DNA of 64,000 nucleotides from Prostheceraeus crozeri (taxonomy: Eukaryota > Platyhelminthes > Polycladida > Euryleptidae): contig CAJQUW010004580.1 in assembly GCA_907163375.1 (NCBI GenBank), forward strand, positions 856,001 to 920,000. Reading direction: 5' to 3'. A program made the translations under genes and the position numbers. How positions within the stretch are numbered: the first letter of the stretch is position 1; every line of letters starts with the position of its first letter. Below the pieces are notes generated by a model that was given only the letters and a program-made list of their open reading frames with translations, was not told where the DNA came from and ran no database searches. Below, piece after piece: positions 56,428-64,000 of this stretch.

Positions 56428-56958
56428 ATGGATTGTGAGGGTGAACCTGTACAGGAGCTCAGTGCTATTGCTATGAACAATTGGACATATCAGATTGTTA
56501 GTGTCTATCATCAACATGCCAACTGCGATCCCAATGTTGATCAATGGGCGAGAAAACACATTCATGGACTTAATCTGAAATATTTGCAAGACTATGGCTT
56601 TTCTTGTGAAATTGCTCTTCTTATTGACTTTACACGATGGTTAGCTGCTTTCAATGTTATACGCATCTTTTGTAATAATCCTGGTAAGGAGAGGAAAGTA
56701 TTTCCCAATCTAATCATTGATGATATTTTGCTCCCGCCTTGGGATAGTAGAGTGAATCAACATTATCATGAAGTCACGAAACGTTTTAAGGATTTGTCTG
56801 TTCCTATTTTGTCTGTTCGTTGTAGTAGCTACGTTCATAACCAATGCTTCTTTCCTCCTTACCTCAACACTGCCAAAGTCCTGTATGGTTATCATTGCTC
56901 GCTGTATGATAGTTATCAGCTGTATCTATTTTATCTCTTTCAAACCATTGATTTATAA
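56428..56958 (+). CDS. Possible DEDD-type exonuclease-like protein of the Polinton
   Basis: 176 residues. The N-terminal MDCEGEPVQELSAIAMN has the Asp-x-Glu first motif and following hydrophobic strand of DnaQ/DEDD 3'-5' exonucleases, and later Asp residues (LLIDFTRW, LIIDDILLPP) could complete a site. This is inferred from motif style only. Another RNase-H-fold protein is an alternative. It lies directly before the packaging ATPase. Confidence 0.4.
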   Translation: MDCEGEPVQELSAIAMNNWTYQIVSVYHQHANCDPNVDQWARKHIHGLNLKYLQDYGFSCEIALLIDFTRWLAAFNVIRIFCNNPGKERKVFPNLIIDDILLPPWDSRVNQHYHEVTKRFKDLSVPILSVRCSSYVHNQCFFPPYLNTAKVLYGYHCSLYDSYQLYLFYLFQTIDL

Positions 56959-57045
56959 TGCATGCTTGTTACCGTTATTCAATAAATGTTACTATGAGAA
57001 GAGTTGTTGTTTTCATGCAATGGATGGGTTAGTTAAAGGGCGATC

Positions 57046-57708
57046 ATGTCTTTCTCAAACGACTGCGGAACATTACGTTTTCATAGGCAAAGTTTAAAAG
57101 GAGCTGTTCAAGATAAAGTTCTGACTGTATCAGGTCCATCTCATGCAGGTAAAACTGTTTTCACGCTGAATTTATTGGATAAAAGAAGGGAGTTGTTTAA
57201 GGAACCTATCAATCGAGTGATTTGGTGTTATGGTATTTATCAACCGTCGCTGTTTCAGGAATTGCAAAGTCGCAACTTTATTCGACATGAAGGAATTATT
57301 CCAGTGGATAAACTTCAGTCTAATGATGTTGTTGTATTGGATGATTTATTAAAAGAAAGTAAGAATTCAAAAGATGTTACAGATATGTTCACTCGCGCAG
57401 CACACCATAAAAGGTGTTTTATCATCTATATTACACAAAATTTGTTTCCTGATGGAAAAGAAGCTCGTACACGAAACCTGAATACACACTATTATGCTAT
57501 TTTCAAGAATCCGCGAGATAAAAGTCAATTTGAAATTTTAGCGCGACACGTTGCACCCAGAGGATCAAAAGCCTTAATTGAAATTTTTCAAGCAGCTACT
57601 GAAAAACCATACGGTTACTTATTCATTGACTTTACGCAAGAGTGTCCGGAAGAATTTAGATTTCGAAGGGATATTTTGAAAACTCCCATGATTATCTACA
57701 AACTATGA
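57046..57708 (+). CDS. Genome-packaging ATPase (FtsK/HerA type)
   Basis: 220 residues with Walker A GPSHAGKT (about residue 30), Walker B VVVLDDLL (about residue 100) and the following FTRAAHHKRCFIIYITQNLF block with a sensor Gln/Asn, as in A32-like packaging ATPases of Polintons and adintoviruses. The enzyme would drive DNA into the capsid. Its stop overlaps the ATG of the next frame (ATGA). Confidence 0.9.
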   Translation: MSFSNDCGTLRFHRQSLKGAVQDKVLTVSGPSHAGKTVFTLNLLDKRRELFKEPINRVIWCYGIYQPSLFQELQSRNFIRHEGIIPVDKLQSNDVVVLDDLLKESKNSKDVTDMFTRAAHHKRCFIIYITQNLFPDGKEARTRNLNTHYYAIFKNPRDKSQFEILARHVAPRGSKALIEIFQAATEKPYGYLFIDFTQECPEEFRFRRDILKTPMIIYKL

Positions 57709-58001
57709 GTTCTTATTCTCGCATGATTGTTATTCCTCAGGATGAATATGTACAATTGACTGCCATGCAGCAAGTAAAGCAACCTCTTGCAAATCAAATG
57801 TATAGGACAGAAATAGATTATCAGCAAAATGTTCACATCAAAGATCCACATCGTGCTGTATTATTACAATCGGAAACTGTTGAGCAATTGAAAAACTTGA
57901 AGAATAAGATGCGTGACTCTGTATCGACTGCTACACACTTTAGCATCTCCGCGCACATGCCATATCTCTTTTCAACAGTATTGAACCCCATCTCAATGTA
58001 A
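57705..58001 (+). CDS. Short Polinton frame of unknown function
   Basis: 98 codons starting within the ATPase stop. It is Gln-rich and helical in character (QVKQPLANQMYRTEIDYQQN, then ETVEQLKNLKNKM). Position after the ATPase suggests a minor structural or assembly role. No family is recognised. Confidence 0.5.
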   Translation: MSSYSRMIVIPQDEYVQLTAMQQVKQPLANQMYRTEIDYQQNVHIKDPHRAVLLQSETVEQLKNLKNKMRDSVSTATHFSISAHMPYLFSTVLNPISM

Positions 58002-58154
58002 ATGATAGAGGAGAAATCATTACAGATGAAAATAAAGTGATTGATGCTTCACGTTATGAAGACTTGATTCAGTATGCGACACGTAGAAAGCGCCGTCAGG
58101 GCTATGTTCCACCTGGTTGGTCATACTTTCTTAAACTATTGAAAAAAGCATAAT

Positions 58155-58361
58155 GTGCAAAAATTTGCTTTAAATAATGAGACATTGAAAGAACTTGATT
58201 CCAACAGTGCTACTACTCCAATGCTTCAGGCGATGAAAATGCCAACAAATTGGTTTAAGACGTCACCTGCTACATCCCCTCCCACACTCACTAAGCAAAC
58301 AAGAGGAAGAACTCGACGTAGATCTACATCGCCACTAAAACAGGTAAAAGGAAAACGTTAA
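58155..58361 (+). CDS. Short basic Polinton frame
   Basis: 68 codons with a Ser/Thr/Pro-rich, strongly basic C-terminus (RGRTRRRSTSPLKQVKGKR). It may be a DNA-binding tail of the preceding gene or an independent small protein. Confidence 0.35.
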   Translation: MQKFALNNETLKELDSNSATTPMLQAMKMPTNWFKTSPATSPPTLTKQTRGRTRRRSTSPLKQVKGKR

Positions 58362-58447
58362 AAACAGCTCCTCCTAGGAAATACATGTTCTCAGACTATT
58401 AATATGAAGCAGAGTGTTGCTTGCATGTAATGAGCCACCAGAGGTGA

Positions 58448-59680
58448 ATGTTCGTTGTCACTTGCACTTGCTGCGCCAGCTCTCATAATGAAACCCCTAA
58501 GCAATGTGAACACGATCGCAAAAACGCCGCTAAAGCTAAATGCTGCAGTTGTTGTAAATGTAGAAAGGCAAGAAAACAAAAGATGAGAAGGAGGAAAAAG
58601 AGTCAGCCGTCATCGACTGAACGTTTGAAGTCAATCTATTGTGATGTAAAACATCCGGCAGGATTTGCATCTATCAAGAAATTATCAAAAGCGAGTGGTC
58701 TTCCACAATCACAAGTGAAACGATGGGTAAAGGGTCAGGCTACCTATACACTCCACAAACAAGCGAAAAAGAAGTACCGCACCCGCCATTATATTGTTCA
58801 TGACATCGATGAACAGTGGCAAGCAGATTTGTGCGAAGTTGCCTCTCCATTTCAAAAACATAACTCGGGCAATAATTTTATTTTAAACCGTCATTGATAT
58901 TTTCTCGCGTTATGCGTGGCTCAACCTTTAAAAACTAAGAAGGGAAAGAGTAGCAAAAGCATTCCAAACAAGGTGTTTTTCGAGATAGGTCGCATTCCAA
59001 AAAAGAATTCAGAGTGATCAAGGAAAAGAGTTTGAAAATCAGCATGTGCAAGATTATTTGAGAGGCATGACATTGAGTTGTTTAGTGTAAAAGAGCGCTT
59101 ATAAAGCAGCTGCACTCGTTGAACGTTTTAATCGCACATTAAAAAAATCGCTTGTGGCGACATTTTACTGCCAACTTGACACAAAATTGGACAAAGGTTC
59201 TACAAGATACACTCCATGCCTACAATCACTCTATCCATCGTTCTATTGGACTCAGACCAGTAGATGTAAATGCTGACAATGTAGATAAAGTGCGCGAATC
59301 ATTCCAACGTAAACGCACTCTTGAAAAGTGATGTGAAAATTGGCGATAAAGTTCGTATCTCAAAAGTGAAAAGTGTTTTTGCTAAAGGGTACCTTCCGAA
59401 TTGGACAGAGGAGGTATTTACAGTATCAAGGATTAATCAAAAAGACTCTCCGACCACCTACAAGTTGAAAGATTACGATAATGAAGAAATTGAGGGTAGC
59501 TTTTACCGCGATGAGATTGAGGTAGTCACTGAAAGTGAAACATATTTGGTAGATAAAATCATTCGATGTAAAAAACGGCAAGGTGAAGAATGGTGTCTTG
59601 TTAAATGGACTGGTTATCCTTCAAGTATGAACTCTTGGATGCGTCGTGCCGACATCTTTCATCTAAGTGATCGACAGTGA
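58448..59680 (+). pseudogene. Polinton integrase with chromodomain, broken
   Basis: The left part has a Cys-rich and basic N-terminus, a helix-turn-helix-like stretch (LPQSQVKRWVKG) and the start of the DDE catalytic core (IDEQWQADL). The right part has the SH3-like KIGDKVRISK-type segment and a C-terminal chromodomain (YLVDKIIRCKKRQGEEW, LVKWTGYPSSMNSW). This is the retrovirus-like c-integrase that defines Polintons. The gene is broken in this copy. The chromodomain is known to guide insertion toward particular chromatin. Confidence 0.88.
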
Positions 59681-59721
59681 TTCATGCAAAGTTGTAACTA
59701 AAAATGTTTTGGGTTTGAGCT

Positions 59722-60189
59722 ATGAATCCAACTGCCTCATTTTATTCACGACCCTCCTATGTAAGTGGCGGAGGACAAATTTACATCGGTGCTCGCCGCA
59801 AACGTGGAGGTAGCATACTTGGTGCACTGAAATCTGTTGTAGCACCTCTCATATCCAATGTCGGGAGATCTTTAAAACGAAATGTTTTAAGTAATGCCGT
59901 TGGCTTTGCTGGTGATGTTGCTAGTGATCTTTCCAGAGGTAGAAGTTTCAAGAGCAGTTTGTTGAATCGTGGGAAGGAACGCGGTTTAAAAACATTGAAG
60001 CAGACCATTGCTGGTGTTACTCAAGGAAAGAAATCACCTAAACGAATGAATAAAGGAAGGAGGAAACATCGCGGAGCTGTAAGGTGCGATCTTCAGTCAA
60101 AAGACATTCACGCAAACGTCGCAGAGGCTCTAATCATTCATCAGGCGCTAAACGACGACGCTGCTATAACTTCTAATCATGGAGTGTAA
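59722..60189 (+). CDS. pX-like minor capsid / core protein
   Basis: 155 residues: RRKRGGSILGALKSVVAPLI near the start, an amphipathic middle (LSNAVGFAGDVASDLSRGR), then very basic segments (GKKSPKRMNKGRRKHRG). This matches the adenovirus pX/pVI-like minor capsid proteins of adintoviruses, which bind DNA or capsid and are cut by the viral protease. It lies directly before the major capsid gene. Confidence 0.75.
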   Translation: MNPTASFYSRPSYVSGGGQIYIGARRKRGGSILGALKSVVAPLISNVGRSLKRNVLSNAVGFAGDVASDLSRGRSFKSSLLNRGKERGLKTLKQTIAGVTQGKKSPKRMNKGRRKHRGAVRCDLQSKDIHANVAEALIIHQALNDDAAITSNHGV

Positions 60190-60201
60190 AACTTCCGGTT
60201 T

Positions 60202-60663
60202 TTGTTTGTTCGATCAACAAGCCATACAGACAGATATTCTTATTCAAGTATTGTAGATTATCATCCTCGAACAGCTGAGAATGCTGGCCCCATTGAATTT
60301 GTTATTCCTGGTGGTAGTGATGACTACATAGATTTGAGTTATGCGATGCTTGATTTGAGGTTTAGAATTCAGCAAGCAGATGGAACTGCTATTGACGATG
60401 CACATAAAGTTGGACTGAACAATTTACCATTGACTACATTACTTCGTGATGTTTCTCTAACGATTGGAGAGCAGCAGGTGGAAGGTGGTCAAAGCGATTA
60501 TCCCTATAAATCATATTTCAATCATGTATCACAGTTTCATCCAGCAGCACAAAAAAGTCATATGGAAGCCATGGGATGGGGGGTTTTACAGAGAAAATTT
60601 GAAGCAGGAAAATTTGATGTTGAAACAAACAGTGGCTTTGAAAAGCGAGGGTTTGTGTTGTGA
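60202..60663 (+). CDS. Polinton major capsid protein, N-terminal block
   Basis: The reading shows the start of the double-jelly-roll major capsid protein: VDYHPRTAENAGPIEFVIP, DDYIDLSYAMLDLRFRI, LLRDVSLTIGEQQVEGG, YPYKSYFNHV and EAMGW. The capsid coding resumes at 62166 beyond the AT-rich segment 60664-62165. Confidence 0.85.
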   Translation: MFVRSTSHTDRYSYSSIVDYHPRTAENAGPIEFVIPGGSDDYIDLSYAMLDLRFRIQQADGTAIDDAHKVGLNNLPLTTLLRDVSLTIGEQQVEGGQSDYPYKSYFNHVSQFHPAAQKSHMEAMGWGVLQRKFEAGKFDVETNSGFEKRGFVL

Positions 60664-62165
60664 TAAATGGTTTTTGATATCTTAAAGTTTCTTTATGTTC
60701 GAATATTTTAAATCTTGAGTATTAAATAGGTATTTAATCAAGATCTGCTGGATTAAATAACGGATAAGAAGTTGTAGAGTTTCAGTTTGATGGGTGGTAA
60801 GATTCGAAAATTGGATAGCATTGATCTTAAATAAAAATCTATTATCAACGGGTGAATAATTATTATTGATGAATATACGATATGATATTGAATCTGATTA
60901 TAGTAAAAAAAAACGAAAATTTTAATAATAAATTAAGGAATCATGAAATTGAAAATTTAAAAAATCGAATCAATGATAAAAAGATTTAGAAAAAAATTAA
61001 ATGGAAAATAATTCGAAATCTAGGAAAATATTATATGATATTTTAAATTGTTTTCTGTTCGAATAAATTATCTTATCTGCTTGAAATTATTAAAAAAAGA
61101 AAATTTTCTGATTTAAAAATATAAATATTTGACCAATGGGGATTATTATAGTCGTGATAATATAATATAAATTGATAGTTGGAATAGTATCGAATTAAAT
61201 TTAGATTGAGAAATTGAAATGGATAAGTTAATATAATTAAAAAAGGTGATTAAGATATGTGTTAAATATAAATCATTTGGTATTATGTGAAATAAATTTT
61301 CACTGAGGTTTCCAGCTGATTATCGGTATTATTAAATATGGGGAATCACAATATGAGAAAAAATTCGATAAGAATATGAAAAATAGAAAATTTTGTTAAG
61401 TAGAATAATCATAAAAGGAATTGTTATATCTGAATAATTTGAAAGTGAATCAAAAAAATATTCTGTCATAAATCCAAAAAAATCAGTTGAAAGTTTGATA
61501 AAATCTTTTGTGAAATCTGATCTTGCTTTGGTAATGCTGTAAAATTAAAAATCATAAAAAATTGTTAATACTTAATTTCTGCTAGAGAGCAGAGAAATCA
61601 TCAAGGTTTGGATAAATTTATGAATATTAATTTAATGAATGAAATAATAATAAAAAAATATGGATCAATAAAAATTGGAAATAATTTATTTAATCAATGA
61701 GGAAAATAATTATATTTAATAATACATAATCTCTAAAATTTCGAATAATCTATAATATCTGATATAAAGTATTGATCTAATATGGAATAATGAAAAATCA
61801 TATATAATTGAATCTAATTGGGATAGAAAAAGATTGCTAGAAATTATGAAAAAATGGGTATTTTAAAAATAAATATTCTGCTGAATATGAAATTAAAAAA
61901 AGATAAATTATAATAAAAAGGTTTGAAGATAAAATGAAATGGAGAAAATCTGGAGGGATCGGAATAATCTTGATATGTAAATTAATGAATCTGCTGACTA
62001 TGAAAAAAAAATATCCTTTGTGGATAAATCTGCTATTTTTTGTGTTCAGAATGAAAATGATGAATTAAGATATATAATAAATAATAAAAAATTTGGTACT
62101 TTGATATTCGATAAGGATAAAAAAATTTTATGTTAGGATTATATCATTAATAGAAATAATATGCT
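60664..62165. other. 1.5-kb extremely AT-rich, C-poor segment inside the capsid gene
   Basis: By eye about three quarters A+T, with C much rarer than G on the plus strand. It has no open frame of note. Words such as GTTCGAATA and TCTGCT recur. It separates two clean blocks of capsid coding and differs sharply in composition from both. It may be an inserted element or an intron; no terminal inverted repeat or flanking duplication is obvious. Confidence 0.8.
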
Positions 62166-62978
62166 ATGATTAAAGATAGTAGAGTATGTCAGCTATATGG
62201 TCCGCTGAATTTAGACTTCTTTAGACAGTCAAAGTTTTTACTGTGTAATACCAGCATGCGACTCAAGCTGACATTGAATAAGCCTGAATTTGCGCTGAAT
62301 GCATTTGCTAAAGTTGACAATTTTAGAATTCATGTGGAAGATATTGCACTTTACATTCGTCGAGTAGTACCGAATCCAAGTGTCATTAGAGGGCATGCTG
62401 AAGGTCTTAACCGCCAAAATGCCATTTACCCCGTTCAGCATACAAAGCTTCTCACCTTTACAATTCCGAAAGATCAAAAGAGTTTCATGAAAGATGGCCT
62501 CTTTCCATCGGAAGCACCGAAGCTCCTCATGGTGGCAATGGTTGAAAATGATGCATTTAATGGTAATATAAAGAAGAATCCTTTCAATTTTAAACACAAT
62601 CAGTTAAGTGAAATTGCTTTACGTGTAAATGGTGTGAGTCATCCTGGTCCACCCTACAAACCAGATTTTGCTTCGGATCAATTTATGCGCAGTTATGTTG
62701 ATTTTATGGATGTCTTTGGCTTTTACAATACGGATGACACCAACGGACTGACTATGAAAGAGTTTAAGAGTGGATATACTATTTATGCATTTGATTTGAC
62801 TGCTGACAGCGATATTAGTGCACCCTATCGTCAAGCGAACGTGCCTCATAATATTCGTTTGGATTTGACGTTCAAAAGAACACTACCTGAGACGATCAAT
62901 GTATTAATTTATGCAGTCTTCGATTCAAATATTGAAATTACAAAGTATCGTGACGTGATTCTTCAGTATAATCGTTAA
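62166..62978 (+). CDS. Polinton major capsid protein, C-terminal block
   Basis: The block begins near CQLYGPLNLDFFRQ, then MRLKLTLNKPEFAL, RRVVPNPSVI, KLLTFTIPKDQKSF, RSYVDFMDVFG and FDLTADSDIS, typical of the second jelly roll of Polinton and adintovirus major capsid proteins. The stop overlaps the next gene start (TAATG). Confidence 0.88.
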   Translation: MIKDSRVCQLYGPLNLDFFRQSKFLLCNTSMRLKLTLNKPEFALNAFAKVDNFRIHVEDIALYIRRVVPNPSVIRGHAEGLNRQNAIYPVQHTKLLTFTIPKDQKSFMKDGLFPSEAPKLLMVAMVENDAFNGNIKKNPFNFKHNQLSEIALRVNGVSHPGPPYKPDFASDQFMRSYVDFMDVFGFYNTDDTNGLTMKEFKSGYTIYAFDLTADSDISAPYRQANVPHNIRLDLTFKRTLPETINVLIYAVFDSNIEITKYRDVILQYNR

Positions 62979-63439
62979 TGAGTTGGTTGACTGCTGACGA
63001 TATTAAGACTAAAGTGCAGCGTAATGCAGACGAAGCGACGTTGAAAGCTTTCGATAATGTCTATTCACTCGATACCTTACCACCTGCAGTAAATCACTAT
63101 CCCATCTTTATTGTGCTAAACACTCATTCACAGAATTTAGGCGGTGAGCATTGGAAAGCGATCTTTATTGGAGAAGACCGACGTGGTGAACTATTTGACT
63201 CTCTTGCTCAACCTCCAAATATACCAACACAGCAGTGGTTGAGAAAACATACGCGTCAATATCAGCGAAATGAACGCATACTACAACATCCACTTTCATC
63301 AACGTGTGGTGCTTTTGTACTGTACTTCATCTTAAAACGTTTACATGTATCTCGATTTGCATCTGTTATTCAAAACTTTTCATGTAATCCATCCTCTAAT
63401 GAAAAAATGATTTGTAAGTTCTATCATGATTTGAAATAA
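62978..63439 (+). CDS. Adenain-type maturation cysteine protease
   Basis: 153 residues with the order of an Ulp1/adenain peptidase: His in GGEHWKAIFIG (about residue 53), an acidic residue in GELFDSLAQPP, a Gln/Asn region, and Cys in STCGAFVLYFILKRL (about residue 110). Such proteases cleave minor capsid proteins during virion maturation. It overlaps the capsid stop by one base, and its own stop lies inside an AATAAA. Confidence 0.9.
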   Translation: MSWLTADDIKTKVQRNADEATLKAFDNVYSLDTLPPAVNHYPIFIVLNTHSQNLGGEHWKAIFIGEDRRGELFDSLAQPPNIPTQQWLRKHTRQYQRNERILQHPLSSTCGAFVLYFILKRLHVSRFASVIQNFSCNPSSNEKMICKFYHDLK

Positions 63440-63470
63440 AAACATCATGTTGGAAAAATTGTTTTTTATT
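63437..63470. terminator. Back-to-back polyadenylation signals of two convergent genes
   Basis: AATAAA at 63437-63442 on the plus strand contains the stop of the protease gene. AATAAA on the minus strand (63470-63465) contains the stop of the TBP-like gene. The two genes end 26 bases apart. Confidence 0.65.
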
Positions 63471-64000
63471 TTACAATCCGCTGGGTACGTACATACTCAA
63501 TGAGATAGTCTAGGATCATATTTGCTTGTACATGAGATTTTAGTCCAGTAATGATCACTTTACTATTATGAAAGATTGCCACATGCACAGGTAACCAACA
63601 ACTAATGAGAGCTGCAGGAAAAAGTTCGGGTTCATAACACAAACTGTAACTGCTGGTACGAATCTTCAAAAATGATAGACTGTCACTCAATTGAGTAGAG
63701 ATCACCATATTGTCCACAGTCAGATTCGACATCACACACCTCTCCCTCTTCCATATCCGACGTAGTAGTCTTTGTAGCTCTAAGCGCATTGACTGCGCCG
63801 ATGAATGAGAAAGGGCGCCGAGAATCTGTACAGTCCCATTTGGGAAGAGTTGAAGATTCCGTGAATTGTTCATCTTCACCACTAACATTTGAGGACGGCC
63901 CGGGTAATACTTGCTGTTTGGAAGCTGTTGGTGTAATGTTGTGAGATCGATTTTGGTGTAGAGTCTGAAGCGACGGAGAATGTTGACGATGGTGTAGCGA
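63466..64000 (-). CDS. TATA-binding-protein-like gene in the Polinton (partial, runs off the edge)
   Basis: The minus-strand frame is open from the window edge (64000) to 63466. It shows both halves of the TBP saddle. First repeat: IDLTTLHQQLPNSKYYPGRP, MLVVKM, LQLFPNGTVQILGA. Second repeat: VDNMVISTQLSD, CYEPELFPAALI, VAIFHNSKVIITGLKS. These align with the TBP blocks YNPKRFAAVIMRI, LIFSSGKMVCTGAK, SYEPELFPGLIYRM and LIFVSGKVVLTGAK. Phenylalanines matching DNA-intercalating positions of TBP are present in both repeats. A role in element transcription is inferred. TBP is not a Polinton core gene to my knowledge; TBP-like proteins are known in some giant DNA viruses. Confidence 0.78.
   Translation of the reverse strand, partial: RYTIVNILRRFRLYTKIDLTTLHQQLPNSKYYPGRPQMLVVKMNNSRNLQLFPNGTVQILGALSHSSAQSMRLELQRLLRRIWKRERCVMSNLTVDNMVISTQLSDSLSFLKIRTSSYSLCYEPELFPAALISCWLPVHVAIFHNSKVIITGLKSHVQANMILDYLIEYVRTQRIVK

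Larger units (their letters stand above)
53013..64000 (+). mobile_element. Polinton (adintovirus-like) element fossil, left part, runs off the window
   Basis: Recognised parts from left to right: minisatellite-rich left end, a short unknown gene, a small RING-like frame, an exonuclease-like frame, packaging ATPase, two short frames, chromodomain integrase, pX-like minor capsid protein, double-jelly-roll major capsid protein in two blocks, adenain-type protease, and a convergent TBP-like gene. The protein-primed DNA polymerase expected in the family is not in the window and presumably lies to the right. The left edge is approximate. The copy is broken, with about three or four interruptions, but many frames remain long, suggesting moderate age. 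It lies about 0.8 kb after the host gene end. Confidence 0.9.

Noticed and set aside
1-64000. CRISPR arrays, bacterial operons or ribosome binding sites
   Set aside because: The window is eukaryotic; the regular repeats seen are minisatellite units or transposon subterminal words without spacer structure.

Overview
This is animal nuclear DNA, most likely from an invertebrate. It is AT-rich, has spliceosomal introns with GT/AG boundaries and carries secreted-receptor domains (CUB, LDL-receptor class A). It is also packed with an unusually mixed set of transposable elements: BEL/Pao, LINE, Penelope-like, SINE, piggyBac, hAT, pogo/Tigger-like and Polinton. The sequence alone does not fix the species. 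No prokaryotic gene organisation is present.

Layout. (1) 0-11 kb is a three-level nest: a BEL/Pao LTR-element fossil (about 1.34-2.09 and 10.05-10.50 kb) was hit by a minus-strand LINE (2087-10047), and that LINE was hit by a piggyBac element (3156-6459). (2) 11.86-52.05 kb is one host gene in five exons (11860-11914, 27213-27418, 46362-46551, 49865-50002, 51488-52047). It encodes a 382-residue single-pass membrane protein: signal peptide, one CUB domain, one LDLa domain, a transmembrane helix and a cysteine-rich cytoplasmic tail. All intron phases agree and the summed coding length divides by three. (3) Intron 1 (15.3 kb) holds a pogo/Tigger-like element with a hAT transposon inside it, a decayed LINE, short inverted-repeat elements, and a five-exon minus-strand gene of transposon-like type (25287-21589). 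(4) Intron 2 (18.9 kb) holds Penelope-like remnants, a tRNA-derived SINE with a clear 16-bp target duplication, several hAT-type miniature elements, a 746-bp near-perfect palindrome, a 162-bp-arm inverted duplication with a hammerhead-like core, a 21-bp perfect hairpin and another LINE fragment. (5) 53.0-64.0 kb is the left part of a Polinton (adintovirus-like) element that runs off the right edge. It has a minisatellite-bearing left end, a packaging ATPase, a chromodomain integrase, a pX-like minor capsid protein, a major capsid protein split by a 1.5-kb AT-rich segment, an adenain-type protease and, on the opposite strand, a TATA-binding-protein-like gene. It is partly broken and is treated here as a fossil.

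How it fits together. The host receptor gene is the only clear ordinary gene, and its large introns have acted as a sink for mobile DNA. The strongest unusual signals are the TBP-like gene in the Polinton, the C-poor segment inside its capsid gene, the two long palindromes and the intronic hairpin, and the well-dated nests with legible target-site duplications.
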